Shown here in pieces: positions 43,626-53,695 of a stretch of DNA of 64,000 nt (position 1 is the first letter of the stretch; each line of letters opens with the position of its first letter). The notes beneath the pieces are model-generated. The model did no database searches, was not told the origin of the DNA, and saw only the letters and a list, made by a program, of their open reading frames with translations. The stretch lies in the NCBI GenBank assembly GCA_026388275.1, contig JAPLKB010000058.1, positions 124,676 to 188,675 on the forward strand, in the 5' to 3' direction. Position numbers and translations under genes: made by a program. The stretch is from Pseudomonadota bacterium (GTDB taxonomy: Bacteria; Desulfobacterota; Syntrophorhabdia; Syntrophorhabdales; Syntrophorhabdaceae).

Positions 43626-45332
43626 CTAAAGGGAAAGCAGCAGTGATCGTAAATTGGTTTTGTCATTATTGACACCCAGTTTTTTTCTTATGATGAACCT
43701 CTGTTTATCAATGGCATCTTTGGTCGCGCTGAGAAGCTCAGCAATTTCCTTTGTAGTTCTGCCCTGTTTTATCAAAGAGACAATTTCAAGCTGTCTTGGG
43801 GTAAGGTTGAAATTACGAACGTTATAACGAAAGGGTGAAAGGATTTCCCTGAGATTTGTTTCTATTAATCCAAGTGTTGTGCGCTGCAAACCATCCAGTC
43901 TATTTTTTTTCAGCTTCTCAACATATGGGAGTACAAGCTCGTTCACATTTGACACGAATCTTTGTTCGAGTTCCTCCTTGTCCTTTTCCCGTTGCCTCAG
44001 CAATACCTTTAGCGCGATATTCGCTTCTTCAAGGCCCTGCCGCTCAGTGTACAGTGCTTTTTCTGCCTCTGTCCGTGTTTTGATTTCTTGCTCGAGTTTT
44101 TGTTGAACTTCAATGCGCACAATGATGTTGCCAAGCTGACCGGCGAGAAAGTCGAGACTGATGATCGCCTGCTCCGATATTGTCTCTTTTACCCTGGAAA
44201 ATAGGTTGAACGAGGCGATTACCCGCCCGTCATGGAGTATGGGGATGGTTGCGGAATATTTGTAGCCTTCTTCGTTCGATGTTGGCATTGATTCACTACT
44301 TGGGATTATCAGGATGTGCTTCTCATTCATCATCCGTTTCCAGGGTGATGATCCGGCCGCAATAACTCTGACCTTTGTCTCCATTTTTGGTGACAGGCCT
44401 ATTGAAGAAATAAGCTCCAGATCTTCTCCTCCGTGCTTTTTTAGCCAGATACCCCCGCTTTCCATGCCCGATGCCTTCACCGCGGTTTCCAGGATAAGGG
44501 TCAGCCCTTCACCCACATCCCCTGTTTGCGCCAGCTTTAGAGCAAGATCCCGTTGCATAAGGATTTGGTCTACCATGTTCTTCTTTTCCGTGATATCCTG
44601 CACAGTACCTTCATGGTAAAGTACCTGTCCCGCTTCATCACAGACGGCTCGCGCATTGATCAAAAACCATGCAATGCTGCCATCCTTTCTGTACATACTC
44701 CAGAGGTGGTCATGCACATGACCATTCTTGCCTATCATCTCGAGATACTCATACCAGGTTTTGACATTGACATGCAGTTGTTTACCGACATCCATGCAAT
44801 TTTCTGACAGTTCTTCAAGTGAATCAAATCCGTGAAGGCGGACAAGGGCAGGGTTGGCATTAAGCAAACGGCCCTCAGGTGTAACCTGAAAAATGCCTTC
44901 TGTCGCATTGAAGAAGATATTCCAGTATTTGTCCTCTGCCTGTTTTTTCTCCGTTATGTCTTCTAAAGTACCTTCGTAGTAAAGGATGCTGCCATTATTG
45001 TCTTTTTCAGCCCTTATATTCATGCGGACCCATCTTGCACCACCATCCCGTGTATGCATCTGTGTTTCCAGATTTAGGGCCTTTCCTTTGTCGCGTAGCA
45101 GTTTGTTTATACGTTTACGTTCCTTTGGATCGGCATAAATGTTTCCGAAGTTCAAACCTTTTTTGATGAGATTATCTGGCCAGTCAAAGCCGTACATCCT
45201 GGCAAATGCAGCATTGGCGCTGATAAACCGTCCGTCAGCGTTCGCCCGGAACATCCCCTCTACGGCGTTTTCGTAGACGCTTTTGTAATTATCTTCTTTC
45301 TTACTGATATCCTTTGTATGTTTGTTCACCAT
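43626..45332 (-). CDS. PAS-PAS-GAF regulator with LuxR-type DNA-binding domain
   Basis: The 568-residue protein has two PAS domains (about 15-130 and 135-255, each ending with an ITEKK linker), a GAF domain (about 265-405), a coiled coil (about 405-500, QLEQ/LEEANIAL heptads) and a C-terminal LuxR helix-turn-helix (LTPRQLEIVSLIKQGRTTKE then IAELLSATKDAIDKQR). It is a soluble one-component signal sensor. The ligands are unknown. It faces the MFS transporter at 45574 back to back, which may be its target. Confidence 0.92.
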   Translation of the reverse strand: MVNKHTKDISKKEDNYKSVYENAVEGMFRANADGRFISANAAFARMYGFDWPDNLIKKGLNFGNIYADPKERKRINKLLRDKGKALNLETQMHTRDGGARWVRMNIRAEKDNNGSILYYEGTLEDITEKKQAEDKYWNIFFNATEGIFQVTPEGRLLNANPALVRLHGFDSLEELSENCMDVGKQLHVNVKTWYEYLEMIGKNGHVHDHLWSMYRKDGSIAWFLINARAVCDEAGQVLYHEGTVQDITEKKNMVDQILMQRDLALKLAQTGDVGEGLTLILETAVKASGMESGGIWLKKHGGEDLELISSIGLSPKMETKVRVIAAGSSPWKRMMNEKHILIIPSSESMPTSNEEGYKYSATIPILHDGRVIASFNLFSRVKETISEQAIISLDFLAGQLGNIIVRIEVQQKLEQEIKTRTEAEKALYTERQGLEEANIALKVLLRQREKDKEELEQRFVSNVNELVLPYVEKLKKNRLDGLQRTTLGLIETNLREILSPFRYNVRNFNLTPRQLEIVSLIKQGRTTKEIAELLSATKDAIDKQRFIIRKKLGVNNDKTNLRSLLLSL

Positions 45333-45573
45333 TTATTCCAAAGCCTTTTGGTGTACCTCTGCCTTATATTTAATCTCTTTGGAGGAGGGACTTTCTGCAT
45401 CTATATATTAAACTTTTTGACGACTATTGCAACTTTTTTCGAGGTGTGCTGAAAATAGGTTCCCTTTCGTATTTCCAGCTGCCAAAGCGACCCTGCGTCA
45501 GGTATCAGCCACGACTTTGACCGTAGAAATCTATGGCAAAAATATCGGTTTACGGGTTATCCTGAAAGAATAA

Positions 45574-46815
45574 ATGTGGACCAGACTTAAATCTTTCCTT
45601 ACCTTCCCCATTCTTGCTGCTTTATTCTGTTTCTCCATGTTCTACCGGGTTACAAACGCCGTCATTGCGCCGGACCTTGTGCGGGAGTTCAATCTTGACG
45701 CCGAAAGATTGGGTTTACTCGGTAGTGCCTTTTTTTACACCTTTGCCGTTTTCCAGATACCTATGGGGGTGCTACTCGACAGGGTAGAGCCCCGCAGGAT
45801 CATATCCTCCTTTTCCCTGGTAGGGGCATCCGGGGCCATAGTTTTTGCATGTTCAGGCAGTTTTTATACAGCCCTTCTGGGGAGGGCGCTGCTTGGCATA
45901 GGCATGGCATCTGTGCTTATGGGCAGCCTTAAAGTTTTTGCCACCGGACATTCTCCGCACAGATTTTCCACACTTTCCGGGACCCTTATCGCTATCGGAA
46001 CCCTGGGGAATTTCCTTGCCACCTCACCGCTGGTATATATGAATTCTATTATCGGATGGAGACTTACATTTGTCTGCTGTGGTTTTATAACGGCTCTACT
46101 AGCTGTCCTTATTTTATTTGTATTAAAAGAAGTGACTGCTGATAAGCAAGAAAACACGTTACATACATTTTACCCGGAACAGATGACAGGAGTACTTAAA
46201 TCAGCACAAATGATTTTGAGCAACTTTTCTTTCTGGCAGATAGGCTCTATAGCGTTTTTCAGATACGGCACCTTCGTGGCTTTGCAGGGAGTGTGGCTTG
46301 GCCCTTATCTGATGGTCATCAAAAGATTTACTCCCCTTGCAGCGGGGAATATTTTAATGATGCTCTCTTTTGGCATGATTTTAGGCTCGCCTGTTGCAGG
46401 ATATCTTGCCGACAGGGTTTTTCGCACGACAAAATCCGTTGTTCTGCTGGGTTTGAGCTGCTATGCATTATGCCTTATCCCTCTCACGGGGATTTGGAAG
46501 ATTGAGAGTGCTATCACCTATTCTGTACTTTTCATATTCCTTGGTTTCTTCAGCGGGTTTGGTATGCTTGCCTATTCGCATATCAAGGAACTCTTTCCTT
46601 TAAATATGTCGGGAACGGTCATTGCCGGGATAAACTTTTTTGTTATGGCTGGTGGTGCATTTTTCATACAGATCATCGGGATAATTATCTCTCTTTATAC
46701 AGGCACGAGTAATGACTATCCATCAGGAGCCTATCATTTAGCGTTCATCATATGTCTTATAGGGATGATCGGGAGCCTCGCTTTTTATGGTTTTTCGAAG
46801 AGCAAGCAGGAATGA
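45574..46815 (+). CDS. Major facilitator superfamily transporter
   Basis: The 413-residue, 12-helix protein has the MFS loop-2/3 signature GVLLDRVEPRRII and a matching second-half GYLADRVFRTTK, plus GRALLGIGMASVLMGS in helix 4. It probably exchanges a small organic molecule across the inner membrane. It starts 241 bases from the divergent LuxR-type regulator. No Shine-Dalgarno stronger than GAAAGAA precedes the ATG. Substrate unknown. Confidence 0.93.
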   Translation: MWTRLKSFLTFPILAALFCFSMFYRVTNAVIAPDLVREFNLDAERLGLLGSAFFYTFAVFQIPMGVLLDRVEPRRIISSFSLVGASGAIVFACSGSFYTALLGRALLGIGMASVLMGSLKVFATGHSPHRFSTLSGTLIAIGTLGNFLATSPLVYMNSIIGWRLTFVCCGFITALLAVLILFVLKEVTADKQENTLHTFYPEQMTGVLKSAQMILSNFSFWQIGSIAFFRYGTFVALQGVWLGPYLMVIKRFTPLAAGNILMMLSFGMILGSPVAGYLADRVFRTTKSVVLLGLSCYALCLIPLTGIWKIESAITYSVLFIFLGFFSGFGMLAYSHIKELFPLNMSGTVIAGINFFVMAGGAFFIQIIGIIISLYTGTSNDYPSGAYHLAFIICLIGMIGSLAFYGFSKSKQE

Positions 46816-46960
46816 GAACGACGTTTTTTGAAGGTGGATATAACCGGCTGGCAATTGGGACATTTAGCGGATAACGCACTCTCAGGACCATAAAACAACC
46901 GAAAAAAACACTTCCTTAACTCATCCTAAGCATGCATATTTCGTTGCATCAAGGTGTGAC

Positions 46961-48727
46961 TTAGATTATTTTAAAAAGTTTCTTAAATCTCTCAGCTTTT
47001 TCACTGTAATTTTGATAGAGTTTCATATTGCCTTCTGTCCTATGGTTTTCCGCAAGCTCAAAGCACACTGTTATTCTTAAAGGAAAAAACGGGGCGTATT
47101 TATAAAGAAAATTATCAATATCGGTTAGTATTGTAATAGCCTCGGCAATTCTTCCTGTTGCCTTGTAAAATCTTGCCATTTCAATTTTATAAAACTGGTT
47201 GTAAGGGAAGAGATTCACTGCTTTAGTAAGATACTTTTCAGATAATCCGGACCTGGCGGTTTTGTAATAAAACTTTGCAATGCCGACATATATTTCACCA
47301 TTAACACTATTTAATTTTAGTGCCTTTAAGTAGTACTTTTCTATATCTTGCTTCAACTGATCATTTTTTAAGTTAGAAGATGACATATAAATCTGGTTTA
47401 AAAAATCGGCCATACTTTCCTGTACCATTGATGAACCGTAACTAAAAGTGGATGCGTACAATAAATACCTGTACGCACTGTCTATATCCTGACTTTTTAT
47501 GGTTTTCTTTGCTTTATCAAAATAATAAAAACCGATATATTGCGGAACAATCAAGGTTAAAAAGAAAATCAAAATTAAATAATTTGCAGCCCTTTTCATC
47601 CATGACTTGACTTCAATATAATTAATCCTGCTATCCGTTTCTGAAATTATTAAAGCAGATAGGGTATAAAATAATGCCTGAAAGGGTGGGGCAGGGAAGT
47701 TGTATTCATACATATTATGTAATAAAAAGGACAAAAGAGATATTTTAAGTAAAAAACGGGAAGAAAAGAATGGTCCTTTGAAAATTATAAAAAGAAAAAA
47801 TAAAAATAATATAAAGCCAACAAGGCCAAGCTCTATGAGTATATTGAGGAATATATTATGCGCATGCACGTGTGATTCCATATCGATAAGAAAAGGATTT
47901 GCTACTGTGTTAAATAAACCTCTTATAGAATTAATACCATGGCCAAACAATGGGGCATCCGAAAACAATTTGATGGTTTTTTCAAAGATGTAAAACCTGT
48001 AAAAAGATGATAACATGCCTCCCTCTGCAGAAGGTATGGATGGGGACTGTATAAGAAATCCTATAACGTACCTGAAAGTAATATATAAGGCAAAACCACT
48101 GAATATTGTTAAAAGTATACTTTTTGCCGTCTTTTTATCCTTTTTAATAAGAAAATATATTAAAATAACAATAAGGGCTAATAACATAGAAATCATTCCA
48201 GCCTTTGAATTTGATAAAAGATTTGAGAAAATCAAAAAAGAAGTCATATACAAAAAAACAGTTTTGCTTGATCTGTGATAAAGGTAAATGGATATAGGGG
48301 CAAGAGGTGTTAAAAAACCGGAGTAAGGATTTCTATTATAGAATAGACCAATAATATCATTACCGTTACATAACTGAAATATTCCAAAAATACCATTTAT
48401 AACACCACAATAAACAAGGACAAAGAGAAGTTTATTCCCCAGATCTTCATAATTCCTGAGTATTAAATACAATAACGCTCCGGAAATTAAGGAAGACGAA
48501 AACATTATCGAAGCCCATTTATCCTCAGCCCATAAGGTTGATGCTACAGCATAGAGAGAAAATATCAGGACAATAAACGCATCTTTTTTTATCTCTATTG
48601 TCTGAGAAAGCCATAAAAATAAAATAATTGTGAGAACAAAAAATATTAGAATCCCATTCGCCGGTGACAAATAACCGCCTAAAAGAGAAGCATATGCGGT
48701 AATGGATATGAGCATAATATTTTTCAT
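46961..48727 (-). CDS. O-antigen ligase/polymerase-like membrane protein with TPR tail
   Basis: The 588-residue protein has about ten membrane helices, and the periplasmic Wzy_C signature HAHNIFLNILIELGLVGF near residue 290, as in O-antigen ligases and PglL/TfpO oligosaccharyltransferases. After the last helix (about 390) follows a tetratricopeptide-type region of about 190 residues (YYLKALKLNSVNGEIYVGIA and more). Given the type IV pilin genes next door, O-glycosylation of pilins is an attractive inference; surface polysaccharide work is the alternative. It overlaps the YfhO-like gene by 4 bp (ATGA). Confidence 0.85.
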   Translation of the reverse strand: MKNIMLISITAYASLLGGYLSPANGILIFFVLTIILFLWLSQTIEIKKDAFIVLIFSLYAVASTLWAEDKWASIMFSSSLISGALLYLILRNYEDLGNKLLFVLVYCGVINGIFGIFQLCNGNDIIGLFYNRNPYSGFLTPLAPISIYLYHRSSKTVFLYMTSFLIFSNLLSNSKAGMISMLLALIVILIYFLIKKDKKTAKSILLTIFSGFALYITFRYVIGFLIQSPSIPSAEGGMLSSFYRFYIFEKTIKLFSDAPLFGHGINSIRGLFNTVANPFLIDMESHVHAHNIFLNILIELGLVGFILFLFFLFIIFKGPFFSSRFLLKISLLSFLLHNMYEYNFPAPPFQALFYTLSALIISETDSRINYIEVKSWMKRAANYLILIFFLTLIVPQYIGFYYFDKAKKTIKSQDIDSAYRYLLYASTFSYGSSMVQESMADFLNQIYMSSSNLKNDQLKQDIEKYYLKALKLNSVNGEIYVGIAKFYYKTARSGLSEKYLTKAVNLFPYNQFYKIEMARFYKATGRIAEAITILTDIDNFLYKYAPFFPLRITVCFELAENHRTEGNMKLYQNYSEKAERFKKLFKII

Positions 48728-51240
48728 TTACGCCTCTTAATAAAATAAATGGATAAAGAGATACCAATCAATGTCAAAAGTAGGCCTGAATAAAATGAGA
48801 CAGGAATATACTTAAAGACAACAACATGCTTGCCCTTTGGAGCTTCTATTGCCCTGAAAGCAAGGTTCGCATTATATATTTTGGTCTGTCTTTTATCAAT
48901 GTATGCCTTCCAGCCTGGATAGAATGTATCGCTTACATATAAAAACATATCTTTATCAGATTCATATTCCAGAACAACCTTGTTAGCCAGGTATGATACC
49001 AGCTTTACGTTGCCTCTATGCTCTATTTTAGTTTTTACAGGTTTTTGATTTCTCAATGTTGCTTTATTATCTTCCATATTGCCAATCTTGTTGTCTTTGA
49101 TAAGAGGATTGTTTCTTGTATCCTTTAAATCCGTGATCAATATTAATTCCTTTTTTAAATCAATGCTTTTGTCTTTAAGCTTTTCAATGGCCATTGTCTC
49201 ATTATTAACAAAATGAATTCTGTCAAAAAGAAGGAATCTTCCAGGACAAGGCAGGTATTCATAGAGATGCACCTTTTCTTTGCCGATAGCAATATTGCTA
49301 AGAATCTTGAATTTGCTGTTTTTAGTTTTATGAGATGTAATTAAATATCGGATGCCTGAAGCATCAATTCCCCTTTTAGCGTCTTCAAGGGTACCTGCAC
49401 CAAACATTGTGATTAAATAAATTTCATTTTGTTGTACCCTCAATACTTCTGCACCGCCCATAGTATATAGCCCGAAGATTGCGGCGTACGATGAAGACAG
49501 AATTCCCCGGTCTTTAGGAAATCTATCAAATTCAGCATTTGTTTTTGGAGTAACAAAATAACGCTCAGTATTTCTGACATTTGTAAGTTTTTTCGAAAAA
49601 TCATGATTTTCCATATAGGCTTTCCAGGGAACTGTAGAATAAAAGCCATAACTGGCAAGAAACAGATCTGCTGTTAATAAAAACAGTAATATTTGAAAAA
49701 CAATCTTTTTGTATTTTAACCTGAGATATAAAAGCAGCATAAAGCAGAACATAAATGAAAAAAAGAGAAACCTTTTCACATTATGGAGATTAAAATTAAT
49801 ATCATGATATGCAGGGGATTTTATCCCCATTTTATCTAAAAAATTATATATATTATCATTAAAAATGACTACATATCCCCAGATTATGACAAGCGCAAAC
49901 CCGAAATAAAATGAAATAGATACGATATTTTTAACTCGCACAGTATTTTCGGCCACACCTTTTTTTAAAAGATCAAAACCAAGGCCTGATGTAACTGCAA
50001 TAACAAAGAAAAATACAAAAAGAAATTTTACAGGATACCTTACGCTACTGAAAGGAGGGATATGATAAAGAAACCTATACAGCGGCGTATTACCTCCAAG
50101 GGCAAACAAGAACGATATAAAAATCAGTATTATAAAAACCCATTTTTTTCTGTCTCTCGATATAAAATAAAAAGAAGATAGAATAAATGGAATAACGCCA
50201 AGATATACTGTTTTCAACCATGATTGATTTTGCCAGTATTTTTGAGTATCAAGCATATAACCATAAAAATCAGGAAGAAAAAACTGTACAAAATCCTTCC
50301 ATGCAAAAGACCAGATTATTGCTTCTTTATATGTTAAACCGCTTGTCCTTATACTGTTTATTTTTAATTCATAAAAAGGAAGCAACTGGACTGAGGATAG
50401 AAGAATAAAAAGAAGTAAAACAAGGGATATGGCGATTACCCTTTCTTTTATTATTTTCCATAGAGTATCTTGCAAAAGTTTAAAGTCAGTCACTCCAGTG
50501 AAAACCGGGGTAAAGAACTTTTTTAAACATCTGCACCTATGCTTTTGCATAAATGACAGAAAAGAACAATTGAAACTGTTTTTCAGGAAGCTCCATATTG
50601 TGTTAATATTGCCCGAAAAAGCTTCATCGGTTATAAATAAATTAAGAAAGATCGTTATTATTATTAATACGAATATTGTCATAATAACAATTTCAGGCGC
50701 GCCTGCAAGAAACTGCATGGTAAGAGAAAGGGCTGTGTAAGCCAGATATTTTTTTTTCTTATTATCAAAATATTGAAGAAAAAACATAATAATAAGAGGA
50801 AACCAGGATACTGAAAAAAGATGTGGGAGCAGATTATGGACAGACATGAGGTATCCTGAGAGCATAAAAATAATTCCGCCTGCAAAGGAAGCTGTCTTCG
50901 AAGCTTTACAGTATCTTAAAAAAAGGCACGTAGTTATACCGGCAAAGTAAAAATGTAAAATAATCAACCAGTTCCATACAATATTGAATGGTAAAAAAAG
51001 ATATAAAATATGAGGCGGATAAAAAACACCTGGTTGCAAGGTTGCAAGCAGGGGGATGCCTGAGTAATTATAGGGGTTCCACAGGGGAAGTTGAAAAGAC
51101 TTGACGAGTTTGACCCATAGAATTTTTGGAGGTATAAAAAAGGCAGAAAGATCCCTTTCTATAAAAATATATTTTGAAGACAGCATAGGATTGAAATAGA
51201 TAACTGTAACGATAAAAAGTAAAAAATAACCGAATATCAT
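48724..51240 (-). CDS. YfhO-like integral membrane protein (putative glycosyltransferase)
   Basis: The 838-residue protein has about 12 membrane helices and a C-terminal extracellular-type beta domain, with RDLSAFFIPPKILW near the N-terminus and SDTFYPGWKAYIDKRQTKI at the end, both typical of YfhO family proteins, which are thought to move sugars onto teichoic or other surface polymers. It overlaps the O-antigen-ligase-like gene and follows a terminator, so the pair seems to form a separate transcript. There is no clear Shine-Dalgarno site before the ATG. Confidence 0.85.
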   Translation of the reverse strand: MIFGYFLLFIVTVIYFNPMLSSKYIFIERDLSAFFIPPKILWVKLVKSFQLPLWNPYNYSGIPLLATLQPGVFYPPHILYLFLPFNIVWNWLIILHFYFAGITTCLFLRYCKASKTASFAGGIIFMLSGYLMSVHNLLPHLFSVSWFPLIIMFFLQYFDNKKKKYLAYTALSLTMQFLAGAPEIVIMTIFVLIIITIFLNLFITDEAFSGNINTIWSFLKNSFNCSFLSFMQKHRCRCLKKFFTPVFTGVTDFKLLQDTLWKIIKERVIAISLVLLLFILLSSVQLLPFYELKINSIRTSGLTYKEAIIWSFAWKDFVQFFLPDFYGYMLDTQKYWQNQSWLKTVYLGVIPFILSSFYFISRDRKKWVFIILIFISFLFALGGNTPLYRFLYHIPPFSSVRYPVKFLFVFFFVIAVTSGLGFDLLKKGVAENTVRVKNIVSISFYFGFALVIIWGYVVIFNDNIYNFLDKMGIKSPAYHDINFNLHNVKRFLFFSFMFCFMLLLYLRLKYKKIVFQILLFLLTADLFLASYGFYSTVPWKAYMENHDFSKKLTNVRNTERYFVTPKTNAEFDRFPKDRGILSSSYAAIFGLYTMGGAEVLRVQQNEIYLITMFGAGTLEDAKRGIDASGIRYLITSHKTKNSKFKILSNIAIGKEKVHLYEYLPCPGRFLLFDRIHFVNNETMAIEKLKDKSIDLKKELILITDLKDTRNNPLIKDNKIGNMEDNKATLRNQKPVKTKIEHRGNVKLVSYLANKVVLEYESDKDMFLYVSDTFYPGWKAYIDKRQTKIYNANLAFRAIEAPKGKHVVVFKYIPVSFYSGLLLTLIGISLSIYFIKRRK

Positions 51241-51261
51241 TTATAAGGAGAGAATAGGTAT

Positions 51262-51293
51262 AAAAAAGGGGGATACGAATATCCCCCTTTTTG
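51262..51293 (-). terminator. Rho-independent terminator after the pilin gene
   Basis: A perfect 13-bp stem (AAAAAGGGGGATA at 51263-51275, complement at 51280-51292) with a 4-base loop ends in a run of T on the minus strand. It lies 17 bases past the stop of the pilin at 51310-51699 and separates the pilins from the YfhO-like gene. Confidence 0.95.
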
Positions 51294-51309
51294 TCTCTTC
51301 ATAAGAATG

Positions 51310-51699
51310 TTACCAATTGGCGCCGCTAGTTTGTATACCTGCATAGCCGGTAGGTACGTTGGGTGCCGGGGACATAGAAAATTGAAACTCAAAACCCGAA
51401 ACCTTGATGGTAATTGTTTGTCCACCTATGGTAGGGGCATCTATACCTTGATAATCCACTCTGGCAAGAACGTCAGTCCATGTGTATGCTCCAGTAGTGC
51501 CGCCCATAGCCATTGTTGCGTATTGGATCATATTTGCGCCCCTTAAAGCTCCGAGAAATCCATTTGCTACGCCTCTTGCCGCATCTTTTTGAAGGTCTGC
51601 GAATTTTGGAACAGCCACTGCTGCAAGTATGCCGAGCACAATAATAACTACAATAAGCTCAATGAGGGTAAAACCTTTTTTATTTCTTAATAATTTCAT
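51310..51699 (-). CDS. Type IV pilin (prepilin), PilA/MshA-like
   Basis: This 129-residue prepilin has a short basic leader cut after Gly9 (NKKGFTLIELIVV), the conserved Glu5 of the mature form, a hydrophobic helix (VIIVLGILAAVAVPKF), and a globular domain with Gly-rich loops. It is the last pilin gene before a terminator and differs more from the pair at 51870 and 52333 than those differ from each other. An AGGAGG site precedes the start. Confidence 0.95.
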   Translation of the reverse strand: MKLLRNKKGFTLIELIVVIIVLGILAAVAVPKFADLQKDAARGVANGFLGALRGANMIQYATMAMGGTTGAYTWTDVLARVDYQGIDAPTIGGQTITIKVSGFEFQFSMSPAPNVPTGYAGIQTSGANW

Positions 51700-51869
51700 A
51701 CATTCCTCCTTTTAAATATTTTTTACATTTTGCATTATCATAAGATGCAAATCAATAATACCCTTTTGCCCTTGTTATACTTTTTACACCTCCTTCCAAC
51801 TCTTTTTTTATTAAATTCCAAGGAGGGTGGTGTTATAAAGGCTCCTCCTTGTATCCACATAATGTGTTT

Positions 51870-52244
51870 CTATCTTGATATGTTGCCAAGTGTAGTAGGT
51901 ACAACAGGAGTCGGCGATAACGTATACACGTAAGTGTTTCCACTGATTGTGACGCCAACAGTGGTATTTGCCGTTCCAAAAAATGTTACACCGTCGGACT
52001 GCACCTGATTTAAAATAACTCCCATAGTATACGAACCTGTTGTGTTGTTTAGTACCCTGTTCGAGAATACGATACTGTTCGCACTTCTCATCGCGCCGAG
52101 TAACGAATCTGCTGCAGCGTCAGCGGCATTTTTCCTCATATCAATATACTTCGGGACTGCAACTGCCGCAAGAATACCCAGAATGACGATAATAATAATG
52201 AGTTCGATGAGTGTAAAACCTTTTGAATGCTTGGATATGTTCAT
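51870..52244 (-). CDS. Type IV pilin, duplicate A
   Basis: The 124-residue prepilin (leader MNISKHSKG, cut before FTLIEL) is almost the same as the neighbour at 52333-52707: by eye 111 of 124 residues agree. The mature helix and the whole C-terminal GVTISGNTYVYTLSP region are shared; differences cluster in the leader, mid-domain and before the last turn. This is a recent tandem duplication. The hairpin (CAAGGAGG/CCTCCTTG at about 51817-51850) after it lacks a T-run and is not a sure terminator. Confidence 0.95.
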   Translation of the reverse strand: MNISKHSKGFTLIELIIIIVILGILAAVAVPKYIDMRKNAADAAADSLLGAMRSANSIVFSNRVLNNTTGSYTMGVILNQVQSDGVTFFGTANTTVGVTISGNTYVYTLSPTPVVPTTLGNISR

Positions 52245-52332
52245 TTTATAACTCCTGCCATTTTTATACTTTTTTCAAATTCTACTTGTATATACATATA
52301 TTGCAGCATATTACAGGCAAGTTTCATCTAAA

Positions 52333-52707
52333 CTATCTCGATATGTTGCCAAGAGTGTTTGGTACATTAGGCTGCGGTGATAATGTATACACATAAGTAT
52401 TCCCGCTGATTGTTACGCCCACAGTGGTATTTGCCGTTCCAAAAAATGTTACCCCGTCGGACTGCACCTGAGCAAGAATATCCGCCATTGTATAAGCACC
52501 TGTTGTGTTGTTAAGCACCCTGTTTGAGAATACAATGCTGTTTGCACTTCTCATCGTGCCGAGTAATGCATCTGCCGCTGCATCGGCTGCATTTTTCCTC
52601 ATATCAATATACTTCGGGACTGCAACTGCAGCAAGAATGCCGAGTATAATGATAATAATAATGAGTTCAATGAGTGTAAAACCTTTTGAATGCCTGATTA
52701 CATTCAT
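52333..52707 (-). CDS. Type IV pilin, duplicate B
   Basis: The start at 52707 gives a 124-residue prepilin with leader MNVIRHSKG cut before FTLIEL; a longer open frame reaching 52782 is not expected to be translated because AAGGAGG lies just upstream of 52707. It is about 90% identical to duplicate A. The hydrophobic N-terminal helix contains a run of isoleucines. Intergenic 52708-52937 is AT-rich and probably carries its promoter, though I see no -24/-12 site. Confidence 0.95.
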   Translation of the reverse strand: MNVIRHSKGFTLIELIIIIIILGILAAVAVPKYIDMRKNAADAAADALLGTMRSANSIVFSNRVLNNTTGAYTMADILAQVQSDGVTFFGTANTTVGVTISGNTYVYTLSPQPNVPNTLGNISR

Positions 52708-52937
52708 ATTAAAAACCTCCTTGATTGATCTACGTATTATATTATATAAAAGCAATAAATATACCACAATATTATGTATCATTAATAAAATTGTTAATTA
52801 TCTATTATGAAGACGGAAATCAAGTAAATTTGAGCAGTTGTTTGAGCAATATTTCCATAAAGTAAGAGTGTTGTATAAAGCTATTGATAAAAAAACATCA
52901 CAATTTTTGTAGTTATGCTACAAAATATGGAGGTGAT

Positions 52938-53624
52938 TTAATATCTCCTGATTTTCAATGACAGAACAAAACCGGATATAAGAGAAGATAAAAAGAGCAG
53001 TAGAAACAGGAACGGAAATTTAACGGCATACACAAGCGGGGTAAGCATAAACCTTGATAAGATACGTAATCTGCAGTCTTTTATTATAAAACTGGCGGCT
53101 AAAGGAGAATAACGATAATAAAATTCAACAAAAATTGTCCCGATCCTGTTTGTAAGCAGATACCTGTCTCTGAATTCCCTCAGAGCAATAACATGAGGAT
53201 CAAGGTAACTACCGTAAGCAGCCGTTGCTATAAAACACCCACTGCCTGTGCCGAAATTTATTTTCGGTAGCGTTGTAGGCGCTTGTCCGAAGGTATCCAT
53301 AGTATATATATAAGTATAACTTTTGATAGTTACATCCAAAGTCCTGTCCCCGCTCACATTATATACGGCACCTTGGATATTTGCGTTCCCGGCTACATCA
53401 CCCATTGTATATGTAGCTGTATTGTTAGATAATATCCTTGAAGAATGGATCATGCTATTGGAACTGCGAAGAGTTCCGAGTATACTCTCGGAAACTCCAT
53501 CTGCAGCGTCTCGTCCCAGATCTATATATTTTACAACTGCAACTGCCGCGAGAATGCTTAAGATTACAATAATAATTATAATTTCAATAAGAGTAAAACC
53601 TTTTGAATTTTTTACGCAAATCAT
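52938..53624 (-). CDS. Pilin-like protein with C-terminal CFI-box and membrane tail
   Basis: Residues 1-125 are a type IV pilin (MICVKNSKG cut before FTLIEI, then helix). At residue 130 a CFI-box-like motif begins ([20 protein letters not shown], then [12 protein letters not shown]), followed by [12 protein letters not shown] and a hydrophobic segment ending in a basic KIRRY tail. CFI-box modules normally end other secreted proteins; on a pilin, with a second membrane span, it is unusual. It may be a tip or anchor pilin, or be processed at the box. It follows the PilR-like gene. Confidence 0.85.
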   Translation of the reverse strand: MICVKNSKGFTLIEIIIIIVILSILAAVAVVKYIDLGRDAADGVSESILGTLRSSNSMIHSSRILSNNTATYTMGDVAGNANIQGAVYNVSGDRTLDVTIKSYTYIYTMDTFGQAPTTLPKINFGTGSGCFIATAAYGSYLDPHVIALREFRDRYLLTNRIGTIFVEFYYRYSPLAASFIIKDCRLRILSRFMLTPLVYAVKFPFLFLLLFLSSLISGFVLSLKIRRY

Positions 53625-53695
53625 TAAGCATACCCCATAGACAGGATTATCTTCCTAAAGAATATAATTGTTTGCAATTTAAATACCTTAAAATT

